Positions 11,914-22,717 of a stretch of 64,000 nucleotides of DNA are shown in pieces; position 1 is the first letter of the stretch, and each line of letters begins with the position of its first letter. The translations under genes were made by a program, and so were the position numbers. The stretch spans positions 992,001 through 1,056,000 of the forward strand of contig JANUWI010000002.1 of assembly GCA_025504975.1 (NCBI GenBank), written 5' to 3'. The stretch comes from Plenodomus lindquistii (Eukaryota > Ascomycota > Dothideomycetes > Pleosporales > Leptosphaeriaceae). The notes below the pieces were generated by a model. It did not search any database and was not told the origin of the DNA. It saw only the letters and a list, made by a program, of their open reading frames with translations.

Positions 11914-13731
11914 TCAATGCTACGATGGGTAAGTTTGTATTCAACGAAGTAGTGGAATGACGGTACATACGTCAATGTCTTCCCAGCCACGACCCTTGAC
12001 GTTGGCAAGTTCGTCCATGGACATGACATGTCCAGTAGTAACTGTAGAATACACGTCAGCTTCCGAACTTCGAGTAAACGGTATGAGCCAAATTATCTAG
12101 CGTCGCTTCCACGCATCGCACAGCAAATCGGGAGTAAAACATACAGTAGCCAGCCTGGATCTTGGCATCAATCTCAACACGACTATCAGCCGGAATCATG
12201 TCGTCCGGAATCGGTACGCGCTCGTGGATGGGTATGCCTTGATCGACAATGGCGTCGTGCTTCATGTTCGACATGCTGAGCATGCGATCGATCTTTGTGA
12301 TACCGAGCCAGTGCAAGATGTCGGGCATGAGAGCTTGAAAGCGCATATCCTTCACACCAGCAATGTTTTCTGTCCTCTTGAAATACTCGCTGGCTCGGTC
12401 TTCTCCTCGTTTCCTAGCATTGTAGACCAAGTACTTTGTTACCTCACCGAGAGCTCGACCCTCTTTGCGGAAGTAGATGACGACACCACTGCCGCCTTTT
12501 TGGGCTTCCTTGACTGCCTCTTCAATACCGAATGTGAGATATGGACGGCATGTGCAGATATCTGAGCCAAACACGTCACTACCGTTACACTCGTCGTGAA
12601 CACGAAGAGCAAGCCTGGCGCTAGGATCTGACATCTTTGCGGGGTCACCGAAGATGTAAACTGTGAGGCCACCGATTGGAGGCAGGAAGATCTTGATGTC
12701 GTGACGGGTGATGAGCTCAGGGTATGATCCTCCAGTCTCCTCGAACAGCGTTCGTCGCAGTGTACCCTCATCTGGATTGAAGTCAGTTGGTCGTACATGC
12801 TGGGTAAAGTAGGGTCACTGACCGATGTTGAACCGCTCGGCAACTCCAGGAAGATACCATACAGGCTCGACAGCAACCTTTGTGACTGCGACCTCACCCT
12901 GATCGTTGATACAAATCTTTCCGTCTGGAACGAGACGCCCTTTTCGTACACTTTCCTCGAGCTCAGGAAGCTTCATGTGCGCTCGTGTGATGGCGATTGT
13001 GGGCCTGATCTCAACGTCGTCCTTGTCCATGGTTTCTTTGTATAGCCATGGAGCAAGATGTCCATAGGGGTCCATGGCGACAATCTTTTTCCCGTCGCTC
13101 CATTGTGGGAATGGACCGATCTTCGCAGCAGGCTCAGTGTTAGTGAAGTCTGGCTTGTGGGTAATGTCGAGATTCTTGCTTGCGACAGCGAGCGCATTGT
13201 AGATGGAGTAAGAGCCTCCGTGAGCACCAATCGCTGATGGAACATTAGCCTGACGAATCGAAAGGAGAAGATGCAAAAGCAAAACGTACCGTTACGCCTA
13301 CGAATGGTGTTGGCATGTCTTGATACGACAACGGGGCCACGAACAGCAGGATCTTTGGCACCCCACTCCATGGGCAACGGGTCAACACCAGCTTGACCAG
13401 GATACGAAGTCAAGATGATTTTGGAAGTCTTTGAGACACTTGCTCGACGTGGTGGCGCATCAACATTCGAGGGTGGTTCTTCATACTGCTGACTAACGGC
13501 CTCTACAGTCTTCTCGGACTGTGCTTCCTTGGCCTTGTCACCGTTTAAGGTACCATTTACAGCATCACGAGCTGCATCATCCTTCAACTGCTTGATGCCA
13601 GCTAACATATTTACTCGGCCATTGATCTTGTCGACCGAGGCAGCAAGTTCGGAGTTCTCCGTGCGGAGTGCCTTGAGCCCTTCCAAGATCTCCTTGAGCA
13701 CAGCATCACTGAGGTTGCTGCTAGTAGACAT
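11914..13731 (-). CDS. URC1: URC1-type GTP cyclohydrolase II homologue (uracil catabolism)
   Basis: Related to GTP cyclohydrolase II of riboflavin synthesis, but the full-length pattern matches Urc1, which acts in the alternative (Urc) route of uracil breakdown. Five exons on the reverse strand: 13731-13290, 13233-12823, 12771-12145, 12041-11971 and a 6-base last exon 11919-11914; 518 residues. An N-terminal coiled region (residues 1-45) is followed by a Urc1-typical domain (KIILTSYPGQAGVDPLPMEWG, GAHGGSYSIYNALAVA). The C-terminal cyclohydrolase domain has the zinc cysteines in VHDECNGSDVFGSDICTC and the conserved FRKEGRALGE. The end, GYFTTGHVMSMDELANVKG then GWEDIDH, fits the family and supports the tiny last exon, which encodes only His-stop. 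A UPRTase gene lies 1.3 kb upstream with ELF1 between them. The exact substrate of Urc1 is not shown by sequence. Confidence 0.85.
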
Positions 13732-14324
13732 GATGGGGGTTGGGTGAACTCGGGACCAAGGATTTGGATGTGTAGAGAAAACGGGTAACTTGGAGTCCTC
13801 TTTGTCTAGACCGAGTGCTTCTCTACGGCAAAGGGTCGTTTGGTGGCTGCGGCGGAGGACGTGGGAGGAATGGATTGGATATGCTTTGGACGTGCAGGGA
13901 TAGGAGACCAGATTGCTCAAACAAAACTCTGTGCAGCGACAAAGGGGACTCGAGAGGACCAGAGACAATATAAAAGAAGGAAGCAAGTGAAACAACGCGG
14001 ACACTTATGGGCAGCTCAAGCTCCCCCAGCCGGAGCAGGTGACTACCATGCAACTGACCGATAGGTGATAGGCGCGGGGCTTATCGAGCGGCGAATCGAC
14101 GCATGGGGCAGCTGCAAGGGTCCGGCAGGTCCCTTGGCGTCGGAACTGCGCGACGCTCAAGTGCTAGACAACGCTTCGTGAACCGCGTCACTGAATAAAC
14201 TACCAACTGCGCAACGTAACTGCATCGCGCAAACCCGACCCACACCGCTCGTTAGCCTTCCTTTCAATCGCCCATATCACGACTTTCTCTGTATACTGCC
14301 AAATTACACACGACCCCACCCACA
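13732..14324. promoter_or_regulatory. Shared 593 bp divergent promoter region (URC1 / ELF1)
   Basis: Lies between the divergent starts of the URC1 homologue and ELF1, so it must hold both promoters. No specific operator can be named from sequence alone. Confidence 0.45.
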
Positions 14325-14812
14325 ATGGTCAGCCTCCTCCCAAATCCTCGAGTCGCATGCGCATACTAACAGATCCGACAGGGCAAGCGCAAGTCGTCCA
14401 GCAAGCCTCAAGGCCCCAAGAAGGTACTAGTCCTTATCTCATACACGCCGCGACCCACTCTAACCGCATTCCACAGAAGGAGAAGCTCCCCACTGTCTTC
14501 CAATGCCTCTTCTGCAACCACGAGAAGTCCGTCTCCGTCTCCATTGAGAAGAAGTCCGGTGTCGGCAACCTGCAATGCAAGGTCTGCGGCCAGACGTTCC
14601 AAACCAACATCAACTATCTCTCTGCGCCTGTCGACGTCTACGCCGATTGGATCGATGCTTGCGATGCGGTCGCGAAGGAGGCTGCCAAGGGCACTGCGAC
14701 CATGGAGCGGTCGACAAATAGGAGTGGTGCGCTGCCCAAGATGTCTGATGCAGACGACGACGGCTTCATCGAGCAGGATGATGTAGATGCAGAGGGTGAG
14801 TACGCGGACTAG
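14325..14812 (+). CDS. ELF1: Transcription elongation factor Elf1 (zinc ribbon)
   Basis: Small nuclear factor that helps RNA polymerase II pass through nucleosomes. Three exons: 14325-14327 (only the ATG), 14382-14423 and 14477-14812; 126 residues. Both introns (54 and 53 bp) have GT-AG ends and the first has an ACTAAC branch point. The product begins MGKRKSSSKPQGPKKKEKLP, a basic start typical of Elf1. A four-cysteine zinc ribbon follows (QCLFCNHEKSV and LQCKVCGQTFQ), then the conserved PVDVYADWIDACD, and an acidic tail (DADDDGFIEQDDVDAEGEYAD). An upstream reading that starts inside intron 1 would lose the conserved basic start. The start codon standing alone as an exon is unusual. It lies divergent from URC1 and convergent with UPRTase. 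Confidence 0.93.
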
Positions 14813-15078
14813 GCTGTGGCATGGAGCGCACTTGGCTTCTGTACAATACGGGCATCAACGAGAACAGATGGCTTGCCTTGGGTGCATGGCGTTAGGAGTA
14901 TACCGAAAATGGTCACGGCGTTTGACTCGATTTCAACAAGTCGATTAACTACATAGATAGTGGATCGTGTTCACGGCGCGTATTACGATCTAATCCAATT
15001 GATCAAGTGCGGCGAACCGAAGATGCAATGCGTTGCTGTATCATTCTGTCTACGCTAAACATGCCGAGTGTAATGTGC

Positions 15079-15972
15079 TTACATGGTGTAGAAACGGTCA
15101 CCAAAATCACCTAGGCCGGGGATGATGTAGCTGCGAGTTGTTAGTTTGGGGCTGAAGTTGAGTGAGCCGGTTGACTTACTTCTTCTCATCCAGACCTTGG
15201 TCAACAAAGGCAGTAACCACTCGAACCTTGGGAAACTTCTCTGCCAGGTTACGTGCACCTTCTGGGCTGGCGATCAGGTTGAGGAACAAAATGTGCTCTT
15301 CTGGGACACCCCTTGAGATCAACACCTCGATGGCCATGAGCGCCGAGCCACCTACACCAGTCAGTCGCGATACTCAGAGCCCACGGTTGGAACTCTTACC
15401 AGTAGCAAGCATGGGATCCAGCAGCAATACCCATCGGTCAGCAATGTCTTCGGGGAGCTTGTCGTAGTACAGCTTAGGCTTGCTCGTCTCTTCATCTCGC
15501 TGAATCAGAATCTTGCCAATGCGAACGGACCTGCAGCAATCCCTCAGACCCTGTTCCATAGACTCGCCCGCTCGCATAATCGATACGCCACATATCTTGC
15601 CCTCGAACTTGACACCAGAGTACGTCCGCCCAACAGGCGTAGTGATTTCATGTTGCACGACGGGAAGGTGGTTCAGACCTTCCTCAACGAGCAGGCGAAT
15701 GATACGGTTGCTGTAGAAGATGAAGTCTGCACGGCCAGTGGAGCGGTCGCGTATCATGCTAGTGATGAATTAGTCTGCATACATATAGAAATTGGTCACA
15801 ATCTACGGGGGCCTTACGTGAGCAATGCTATCAGCTGCGGCGTTTGGGGGAGAATGTGGACATTGGCTTGCTTCAATGGAGTGGAAACCGTGGCCGTTGG
15901 TTTTTCAGTAGCATCGCGGTATTCGGGACCTACACATTGCGAGGGAGCGGTTGGTCGGTTTTCGGTAGACAT
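15079..15972 (-). CDS. FUR1: Uracil phosphoribosyltransferase (UPRTase)
   Basis: Converts uracil and PRPP to UMP in pyrimidine salvage, and is also reported as a component of the Urc degradation route in yeasts. Four exons on the reverse strand: 15972-15818, 15758-15400, 15351-15180 and 15130-15079; 245 residues; introns of 59, 48 and 49 bp. The N terminus carries HILPQTPQLIALLTMIRD, followed by the core with RADFIFYSNRIIRLL and GVSIMRAGESMEQGL. The PRPP-binding loop is LLDPMLATGGSAL, split by intron 2. The uracil-binding end is YIIPGLGDFGDRFYTM. All are family hallmarks and the length matches fungal Fur1. It shares an upstream region with the Wapl gene and is convergent with ELF1. Confidence 0.96.
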
Positions 15973-16717
15973 GGTAGTTGCTGAAATTGACCGCGACTGT
16001 AGGAAAGAGGGGTACGAGGCTGGACATGGTCAGAGAATATTGAGACATGAAGACATTGACCCTACAATTGATTGACCTGATGTATGGCGTGATGATATCC
16101 TAGAGTTGAGGATTTTGGGGAGGAACTGTCGGTCTTGTGAAGTCTTTGAATGGAGGTTACTGGCTGTAGATACGTAGTTGCAAAAATATTCCAAGATTTG
16201 CGGAAGTGGAGTATCCAATTGAGCCAAGTTTTAGTTCAAGTTGAAGAGCAAACATGGGACGACGGATGCAGTATATAGATAAGCAGTCGAGGAGGAGGAC
16301 TGGGGCGTAGGCGGGCTCAAAGTCTAGGCTCGTGACCATCGGCGACCTCCACCACTTGCTTTGGAAGGAGCGTACCCTGATCGCCCCGCTATTTGGGGCT
16401 AGCGTGGCTACTGCTGGCGAGATCTGATAGCGGAGCGGGACCCTGCGCCTGCGCCTGCGCCTGCCTTGTTGAAAGCCACAGGACATTCATTCGCCATTGC
16501 ACAGCACAGCTCTTTCCTCTTTGAGCGTTGTCTCACCAGTTCACCGGCCCAAACACGCGCTGTTTACGGTGAGAAGCCAGGACGCGTCTGCCTCTCCAAA
16601 CTTCCCCATGTCGGCTAATGGCCAGGCGCCGTCCTGCAACCGCTTGACACCACCCAATAGCGCGGTGATGCGCGTCGCTCTGTAGGGGTCGGAGGGCGAC
16701 AACAACTACGCAACGAC
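15973..16717. promoter_or_regulatory. Divergent promoter region (FUR1 / Wapl) with a short hexamer repeat
   Basis: 745 bp between divergent starts. It holds a short tandem array of CCTGCG units (about four, the last one imperfect) at 16442-16465. No coding frame is convincing here. Confidence 0.45.
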
Positions 16718-19700
16718 ATGGCTTCCACCATGGCCAGCTTCACTACCGCAGATCGCCGCAAAAAGATCGTCACATATGGCAAGAAGCCGCGACCATCAAT
16801 TATTCCAACGCCGCCGACGAATATAGCTGAGGAGCCGCCGTCGCCCGAGCGTCCCCGAAAGACTGTCGTGCGAAAGAATGAAGGGCTGGAGAGTGGACGA
16901 GGGGCGCTGAAGTTTACAAAGGCTCCAGGAGACACGCGCCCGACTCGGAATGACCATGACATTTTCGAAGTACCCTCCGACGACGAATTCACATTTCGAC
17001 CTATAAAGCATGCGAAGAGTCTCTCGAAACACCGCATAGCAAACAATGATATCCCCGCGTCCGTCTCAAGTAACGATACTACCACGCGCGTACGAAGACA
17101 TGTGCTCGCCGACGCTGCAAAGCAACCGCCCAAACCGAAGACCGCAAAACCTACAGTTCCCAATGAAAAACTTGTACATCAAGCCGACCAGTTGACAGTG
17201 CGGGCTCCGGAAGTCCCACAAGCACACGATAGTATAAACGTGCCGCCGGTAAGATCGGGAAAAACACTGCAGCCAAAACAAGATGTGAAGAAGGATAAGG
17301 TTGTCAAGCAGTCGGTGACGAAGAACAAGATAGCATCCCGCGCTACAACACCTGCAGCGCCTGCATCCAAACCCACACCTACGACGGCGCTGAAGAAGGC
17401 GGCGAATACGTCCACAAAGCAAACTCGAGAGGATTTGGATATATACGATGTACCTCCATCAGATGACGAGGCAGTATTGCCATTGCGGAAGCCGTTGCGT
17501 GTGGGTCGCAACGTGGAAGTGAAAGAACCAGTGAAAGAGTCAGGAAAAACTAAGCACGAACCCCTGAAGAACGATTCTGATGACTCGAATGCGTCCAGAA
17601 AGCGGAAACGGCGAGGCTCTGTCTCATCTGTGAACACAGTAAACGCTGGGGTCGATCGAAGACCAGATACCTCCGTTTTACAGCGTAGTCGCAAAATGCA
17701 GAGGAAAGAGGATGGCGCATCGCCCGGACGTACACAATCTAAACCATCGAAGGCAACAGTCCCACCAACACGAGTTCCACTTACAATACCAGTGATTAAC
17801 AAGCCAAAAAGAACTCGTCAGCTCACAGTTCCCGTTTTTGCTACACGAACGATGAACAAGGGACAGTCTTCACCAGCTCAATTGAGTGGAATGTTGCCTG
17901 GCAACTCGGCCGTAAGACCGTCACCAGCCCTTGATCCGCCAGGGTCGCCTAAAATGGAGGACGAGACAATGTACGAAATACCAGATGCACTTACGACTCC
18001 AGTCAGGTCTTCCCAAACTACTATACCAGGCTCCATCACCCCACGTCAGAAGGCACTCTTCGGCAGCTTGTTGGGTGGCTCGTCTTCGAAAACGCCCATG
18101 CCGAGCCTTGCTTCCTTGACATTGACAGATCAGAAACCAAAGACGCTCCTTGGGGCTTTGTCAAAAGCTAAATCAGACTTGACCCACAGTGCGCAAACAC
18201 GGAAGACGCGACTCATCGATACATTGAAGAACGAGGATGTGGGCTCTGAGGAAGACGAAGACGTTGATGTAAGCGACGAGGAGAGCGAAACATCAAGTGA
18301 TCGAAGCGTTCGCGAAGAGTCTACCGGCCTTCGAAGCTCGGAAGGGTGGCGAACTTGGCCAACAGAGGCACAAGTTTCAGCCAATGTTGATGCTGAGGAA
18401 ATGGACGTCGAAACAGGGCCAACGGTCGAATCGCAAACTTCACAAAGTACTTCGGCTCTTGGTTCACGCGCGAAATTCACATACGCTAAGACAAGATCAT
18501 ATCTCCAAGAGGCGAACCCTGAGGATGCTCTGCTTATCATGGATGATGACTTTGGCTTTGACTCACAGACCAAGGACGGTCTGTCAGGCGATGAGGAAGA
18601 TCCTGCAAGCCAAGTGCAGGCTGCCCACGTGCTCAAGAGGAAGGGACAACAAAACCATTTCAATGACGATGTACGTATGTACGTTGATGATCTCCCAATT
18701 GAAAGTGGCAACGCTGTAAGGCGTAGTGCCATCTTGGAGCTCTGCACTAGAATGGAAGACGAAGCGTTCGTCAATCAGCTTTTGGACTCCGCACTGGCAA
18801 ACCCGTTCTTTGGCAATATCAATTCCAACGGCGAAATCATTTTCGATATCGCCACAGCTGTTACAATCTCCCTATTGCTCAGGGCAAACTCGACAAGCGT
18901 CACGTTGGACCAAGTCTACCAGGCTGGCGTCGTTCCAGGCTTGATCAAACTTACATCCAATGAAGTTGACATCGTGAGCATCGCAAAGAACCGGAAGACG
19001 AATCTATCCCCGATAGCGGTTGGATCTGTCAAAACTCTCCACCAACGATTGCTGGCCTCTTCCTTATGGTCAAACTCCAAACCAGTCAAAATTACACCGC
19101 AAGTTTTGGCCTTGAAGGCCTTGGACTCTCTCATAGTTGGCCTGCGTCAATCTGGAAGCGTTGAACCGCTCCTCGACCAGGAGCAGGTCTCGAGCCTCAT
19201 TGACATTGCCACAAAGACGTGCGCGCACATTGGAGATGATAAAGCACCTGTGAACGACTACACAGTCTTGTTTCTGGTCATTTCCGTTCTGGAGTCGGTT
19301 TCTTCGTCACGTCAGAAACAATCCTTATGGTCCATCAAGAACATCGAGCGAGTATCAGAGTTTATGCCCGTTGTCCTTGACTTGGAGGACACCTTCTCAA
19401 CAATCCTCGCATTGAAGCTATGTATGCATCTCACCAACAATAAGCCAAAAGCATGCTTTCCATTCTCTGGCCGGAAGTTTGTTCAAACACTCGCGTGCAC
19501 TGTTACACGGAACTTCAAGCGCTTAGGCTCTGAGCTTACACAAGAAGAGCGAATCACGGTACTCGAGATCCTGATCCTGAGCTTGGGTGCGCTGATCAAC
19601 CTTGCCGAATTCAGTGATCAAGCGAGACTAAACGTTGACGATGGTCAAGAGATGGTCAAAACTCTTGTGAGAATCTTCCTCGAGGGGTCGGAGCGGGCAG

Positions 19701-20041
19701 CACAGGTATGATACTCCCCATGTCGGTCCTTTTAAACATTGCTGACATTGCACCAGGCCCAATCTATGGAAGAATCTCAATCGAACGTTCCTGTCGGCTA
19801 TCTTGCTGTGCTACTCGGCAATCTTTCTCTCAATCGCTCGATCAAGACAAGAGTTTGTGTACAGCTTCCAGACCAGCGGCTTGATTTATTGATTACCAAG
19901 ATCCGGGAGTTCGTACAATATCACGAGCACGTTGACAGCAAAAGCACGCAGTACGAGGGCGCCGAGGGGCGCGAGACGTGGCAAAATTATACGGCACGAC
20001 TTATGCTGGTCGTGGAGAAATTGGAGAGAACGGAGAAGTGA
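16718..20041 (+). CDS. wpl1: Wapl-family cohesin release factor
   Basis: Wapl with Pds5 opens the cohesin ring and releases it from chromatin. Two exons, 16718-19705 and 19757-20041, with a 51 bp intron; 1090 residues. The first ~600 residues are disordered, rich in Lys, Pro, Ser and Thr, with repeated acidic patches such as DIFEVPSDDEF and DIYDVPPSDDEA (a duplicated D-I-[FY]-[ED]-V-P-x(0-1)-S-D-D-E motif) and an acidic stretch around 507-525. The C-terminal ~430 residues form the helical WAPL domain, starting near YVDDLPIESGNAVRRSAILE, with RMEDEAFVNQLLDSALANPF and PQVLALKALDSLIVGLRQSG. The second exon continues it (VPVGYLAVLLGNLSLN). Start is the first ATG; a second ATG four codons on is equally usable. 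Family call is good; the N-terminal part is fast-evolving. Confidence 0.87.
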
Positions 20042-20543
20042 TGGCGGGCGGGAGCGACATCAGCCGTACGGATCTCTGCGGCTGGGTTGGGACGCAACAC
20101 CATTGATAGTGCTCCGTATATTCGGCCTCTGGGTTGACGGATGTTGTCCTTATTGGAACTCAAGCCCGGCTGATTATCGTCGGGCAGCAATTGACCTCTC
20201 TTGTCATGGGCGTTTTGTTTGTGGGCGGTAGGAAGTCATAGCACGATACCCTTGTTCGCGAATGTTACAGCGATTACTGGCCGGGATATTGTATCTATCC
20301 CTGTACTCGCCTCCCCCGGATCTTGGTCTGCAGGGTGATCGTCATATGTGCGCGGCGGTGTGTGACCGGCAGCCTTTAGGCTAGAAGATATTCCGTGTTG
20401 GATAGCAAAGGATATGCAAAGCTGTACGCGTTTGGCCATGCGTGGTGTTGTTATATGCGACTTCGCTCAAAACCGGACCGGCATGCTGTGAAGGCTGAAT
20501 ACACCTTTGCAGGACCTTGTACTTTGTAAGGCTGCCCCCCGTC
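20042..20543. other. Intergenic region downstream of the Wapl gene
   Basis: No gene seen. It ends in the left copy of an 8 bp target-site duplication, CCCCCGTC, at 20536-20543. Confidence 0.5.
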
Positions 20544-20591
20544 CATGGAAGGGAATTTACTCAGTAATTACTATTTTACAATTTTGCCAAG
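20544..20591 (+). repeat. Left terminal inverted repeat of the MITE
   Basis: Begins CATGGAAGGGAATTTACTC and ends TTTTGCCAAG; imperfect partner of 20889-20925, about 11 bp longer through small insertions. Confidence 0.8.
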
Positions 20592-20888
20592 ACCACGCTT
20601 ACAAGCTACGTGAATGATATACTAATTTTTTATAATAATAACATAAACCTAGTTGTACGTGTAAGAAACCTACACCAGTATATATATATTTAGAGAAGTT
20701 TTAAATTAATTACTCTATAGGAGACTAAATTACTCTAAAAGATAGTAATTAAATTTTAGCTATAGGATTATTTAGTAGAACTATTTAAAATTTTGATATA
20801 ATATAAAAAATATTAATATCTAGCCATTTACTTAGTTAAAATATCTAAATTAGTTGTAGGTAGCGTGTACTGCTGTAACTTGGCATTG

Positions 20889-20925
20889 CTTGGCAAAAGA
20901 GTAAGAGTAAAAGGTCCCTTCCATG
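20889..20925 (-). repeat. Right terminal inverted repeat of the MITE
   Basis: Read on the reverse strand it begins CATGGAAGGGACCTTTTACTC and ends TTTTGCCAAG, matching the left end with a few gaps. Confidence 0.8.
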
Positions 20926-21794
20926 CCCCCGTCCCAAGAACTCGGTTAAAATGACGCAACAGGCTTGACCTCAAGTTTGTGGTCGGAAAAATGCACGACG
21001 ACCTTCACACCCCTTGATGAAACACGGTGCGATGGGACACTCGATGCCTACCAATGTTGTGTATCACATGTGATTACTTCCATTGTGGTCCGAGTGTCGA
21101 AACGGGGAGGCGGGCCCAACGGCTAGTGTTGTCGAGAATGCGAAGCTTCAATGTCTGGCTGGCTGTCTTTGTTCACGTCTGGCGTTGTTCGGTGAGCTGG
21201 TCAGCGTGCGCTAGGCCCTGGATGATTGACATCACGTAAAACAGATGCTCTGGATTTGTTGGGAGCGTCATGCGCCGTTCCGTTCTCAGCGTGTGAACCA
21301 ATTACCCCCGTGGCAGCCAGGCCCGATCCATCGAGTGCATTTTCGCCCAACTGTGATATGCGAGTGCTACCGGGCGCCATGTAGAGGGCGCAGGCTGGAG
21401 CATCCCGGTCGGGTGTTGCAGGAGTCGCGACATGACGGCATGCATAGGTTTCGCGGCCGGCAACTTTTTTTATGTATGTGATCGAGGTGGTGCCCGTAGA
21501 GTAGCATTCTCGCCACACCTTCATCTTTGCGATACATTCTGGAGACTGGCGTAATTCTAGCATTTCCAGAACGTCGACGCTCCAGCCTGTCAGAAGCAGC
21601 CCTCTTGGCCCCCTCAGTGCAAGCTGCAGGTCGACGGCGTCATCCCGAGCTCCCCAAGCTAGCTCGTCCAGGAAATCGGCAAGTCCAAACACATCTTAGG
21701 CAGTTACGTCTAGGCGGTGGACTGAGACCGCCAAACTTCTACACTGGCGAGTCGATCAGCTTCCTCACGACCTGTCCAGAAAGCCAGCACCAAG
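20926..21794. other. Upstream region of the Rheb gene
   Basis: Starts with the right target-site copy CCCCCGTC (20926-20933). The rest has composition like the flanks and carries the Rheb promoter. Open frames on both strands here have no motif support. Confidence 0.5.
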
Positions 21795-22717
21795 ATGCCG
21801 GCGCCCAAGCAAAGAAAGATGGCCATTGTCGGCAGTAGAGCTGTCGGTAAGTTTGTTGCGATGTGCGCCGCCGCGTGTGCTCACTTCACATGCAAATACG
21901 ACACGAGTCTGGTAGCTGACAGCGGTATGCACCAGGCAAATCTAGTCTGACGGTGCAGTTCGTCGACGGCCACTTTGTCGACAGCTACTACCCGACGATT
22001 GAGAACACCTTCAGCAAGATGATTCGGTACAAGAACCAGGATTTTGCGACCGAGATCATTGATACCGCCGGCCAGGTACACAAGTTTTCTATTCCTCCCC
22101 CCTCCCCCTCCCCCCGCAGCGCATCGCCAGATCCGCGCCCCACCTCACCCCATGTTGCCCTAGCACTACCAATTGGCATTGCTCTATTTTGCAGTCGAGC
22201 AGAATGGTCAATGTCTGGCATGGAGCCTAGGCTAATTCGCATGCTGCAATCTAGGACGAATACAGTATCCTCAACTCGAAGCATTTTATTGGCATCCATG
22301 GCTACTTGATTGTATACTCGGTTGCCAGCAAGCAGAGTTTCGAAATGGCCCGCATCATTCGCGACAAGATCCTCAACCACCTTGTATGTTTTTACAATCT
22401 TGCATTCAGTCGCTGGACTACATCCACGACCATTGGACTATCAAAGTATCCCTTCTGACCAAGCCTGTTTTATCTAGGCTGTCGACTGGATCCCTCTCGT
22501 CATCGTAGGCAACAAGTCTGATCTCCGCCCCGAACAACGGCAGGTCACTCCTGACGACGGCAAAGCGCTCGCCGCTGAGTTCAAGTGCGCATGGACCGAA
22601 GCCTCGGCACGATACAACGAGAATGTACAAAAGGCCTTTGAGCTTATGATTCAAGAGGTGGAGAAGAGCCAGAACCCTGGTGAGCCCGCAGGCGGGAGCA
22701 AATGTCACGTCATGTAG
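21795..22717 (+). CDS. rhb1: Rheb-family small GTPase
   Basis: Ras-like switch that activates TORC1 and controls basic amino-acid uptake in fungi; membrane-bound through a farnesyl tail. Four exons: 21795-21846, 21936-22075, 22255-22383 and 22478-22717; 186 residues. The P-loop is GSRAVGKSS, with the Arg in the position of Ras Gly12 that is diagnostic of Rheb. The effector region is VDSYYPTIENTF, switch II is DTAGQDEYS, and the base-binding motifs are VGNKSDL and EASA. It ends in a CaaX box, CHVM, whose final Met predicts farnesylation. The 179 bp intron 2 is long for this region. The start ATG gives MPAPKQRKMAIVG, aligned with Rheb N termini. Confidence 0.95.

Larger units (their letters stand above)
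20544..20925. mobile_element. hAT-like MITE (382 bp, AT-rich, intact ends)
   Basis: A short non-autonomous DNA transposon. Its outer ends are inverted repeats that both read CATGGAAGGGA inwards and, after imperfect TTTACTC-like steps, reach TTTTGCCAAG. The element is flanked on both sides by the same 8 bp, CCCCCGTC (20536-20543 and 20926-20933). An 8 bp duplication is characteristic of hAT elements, which is the basis of the superfamily call. The interior is very AT-rich compared with the roughly 50% GC flanks and codes for nothing; weaker inverted similarity extends further inwards (around CTAC and ACTAATTT on each side). The AT richness could be native to the MITE or reflect repeat-induced point mutation. 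Confidence 0.8.

Noticed and set aside
13732..14004. N-terminal extension of the URC1 homologue with a hydrophobic start
   Set aside because: The downstream MSTSSNLSDAV start fits the family; the extension lies in the divergent promoter and is Cys/Leu-rich by chance.
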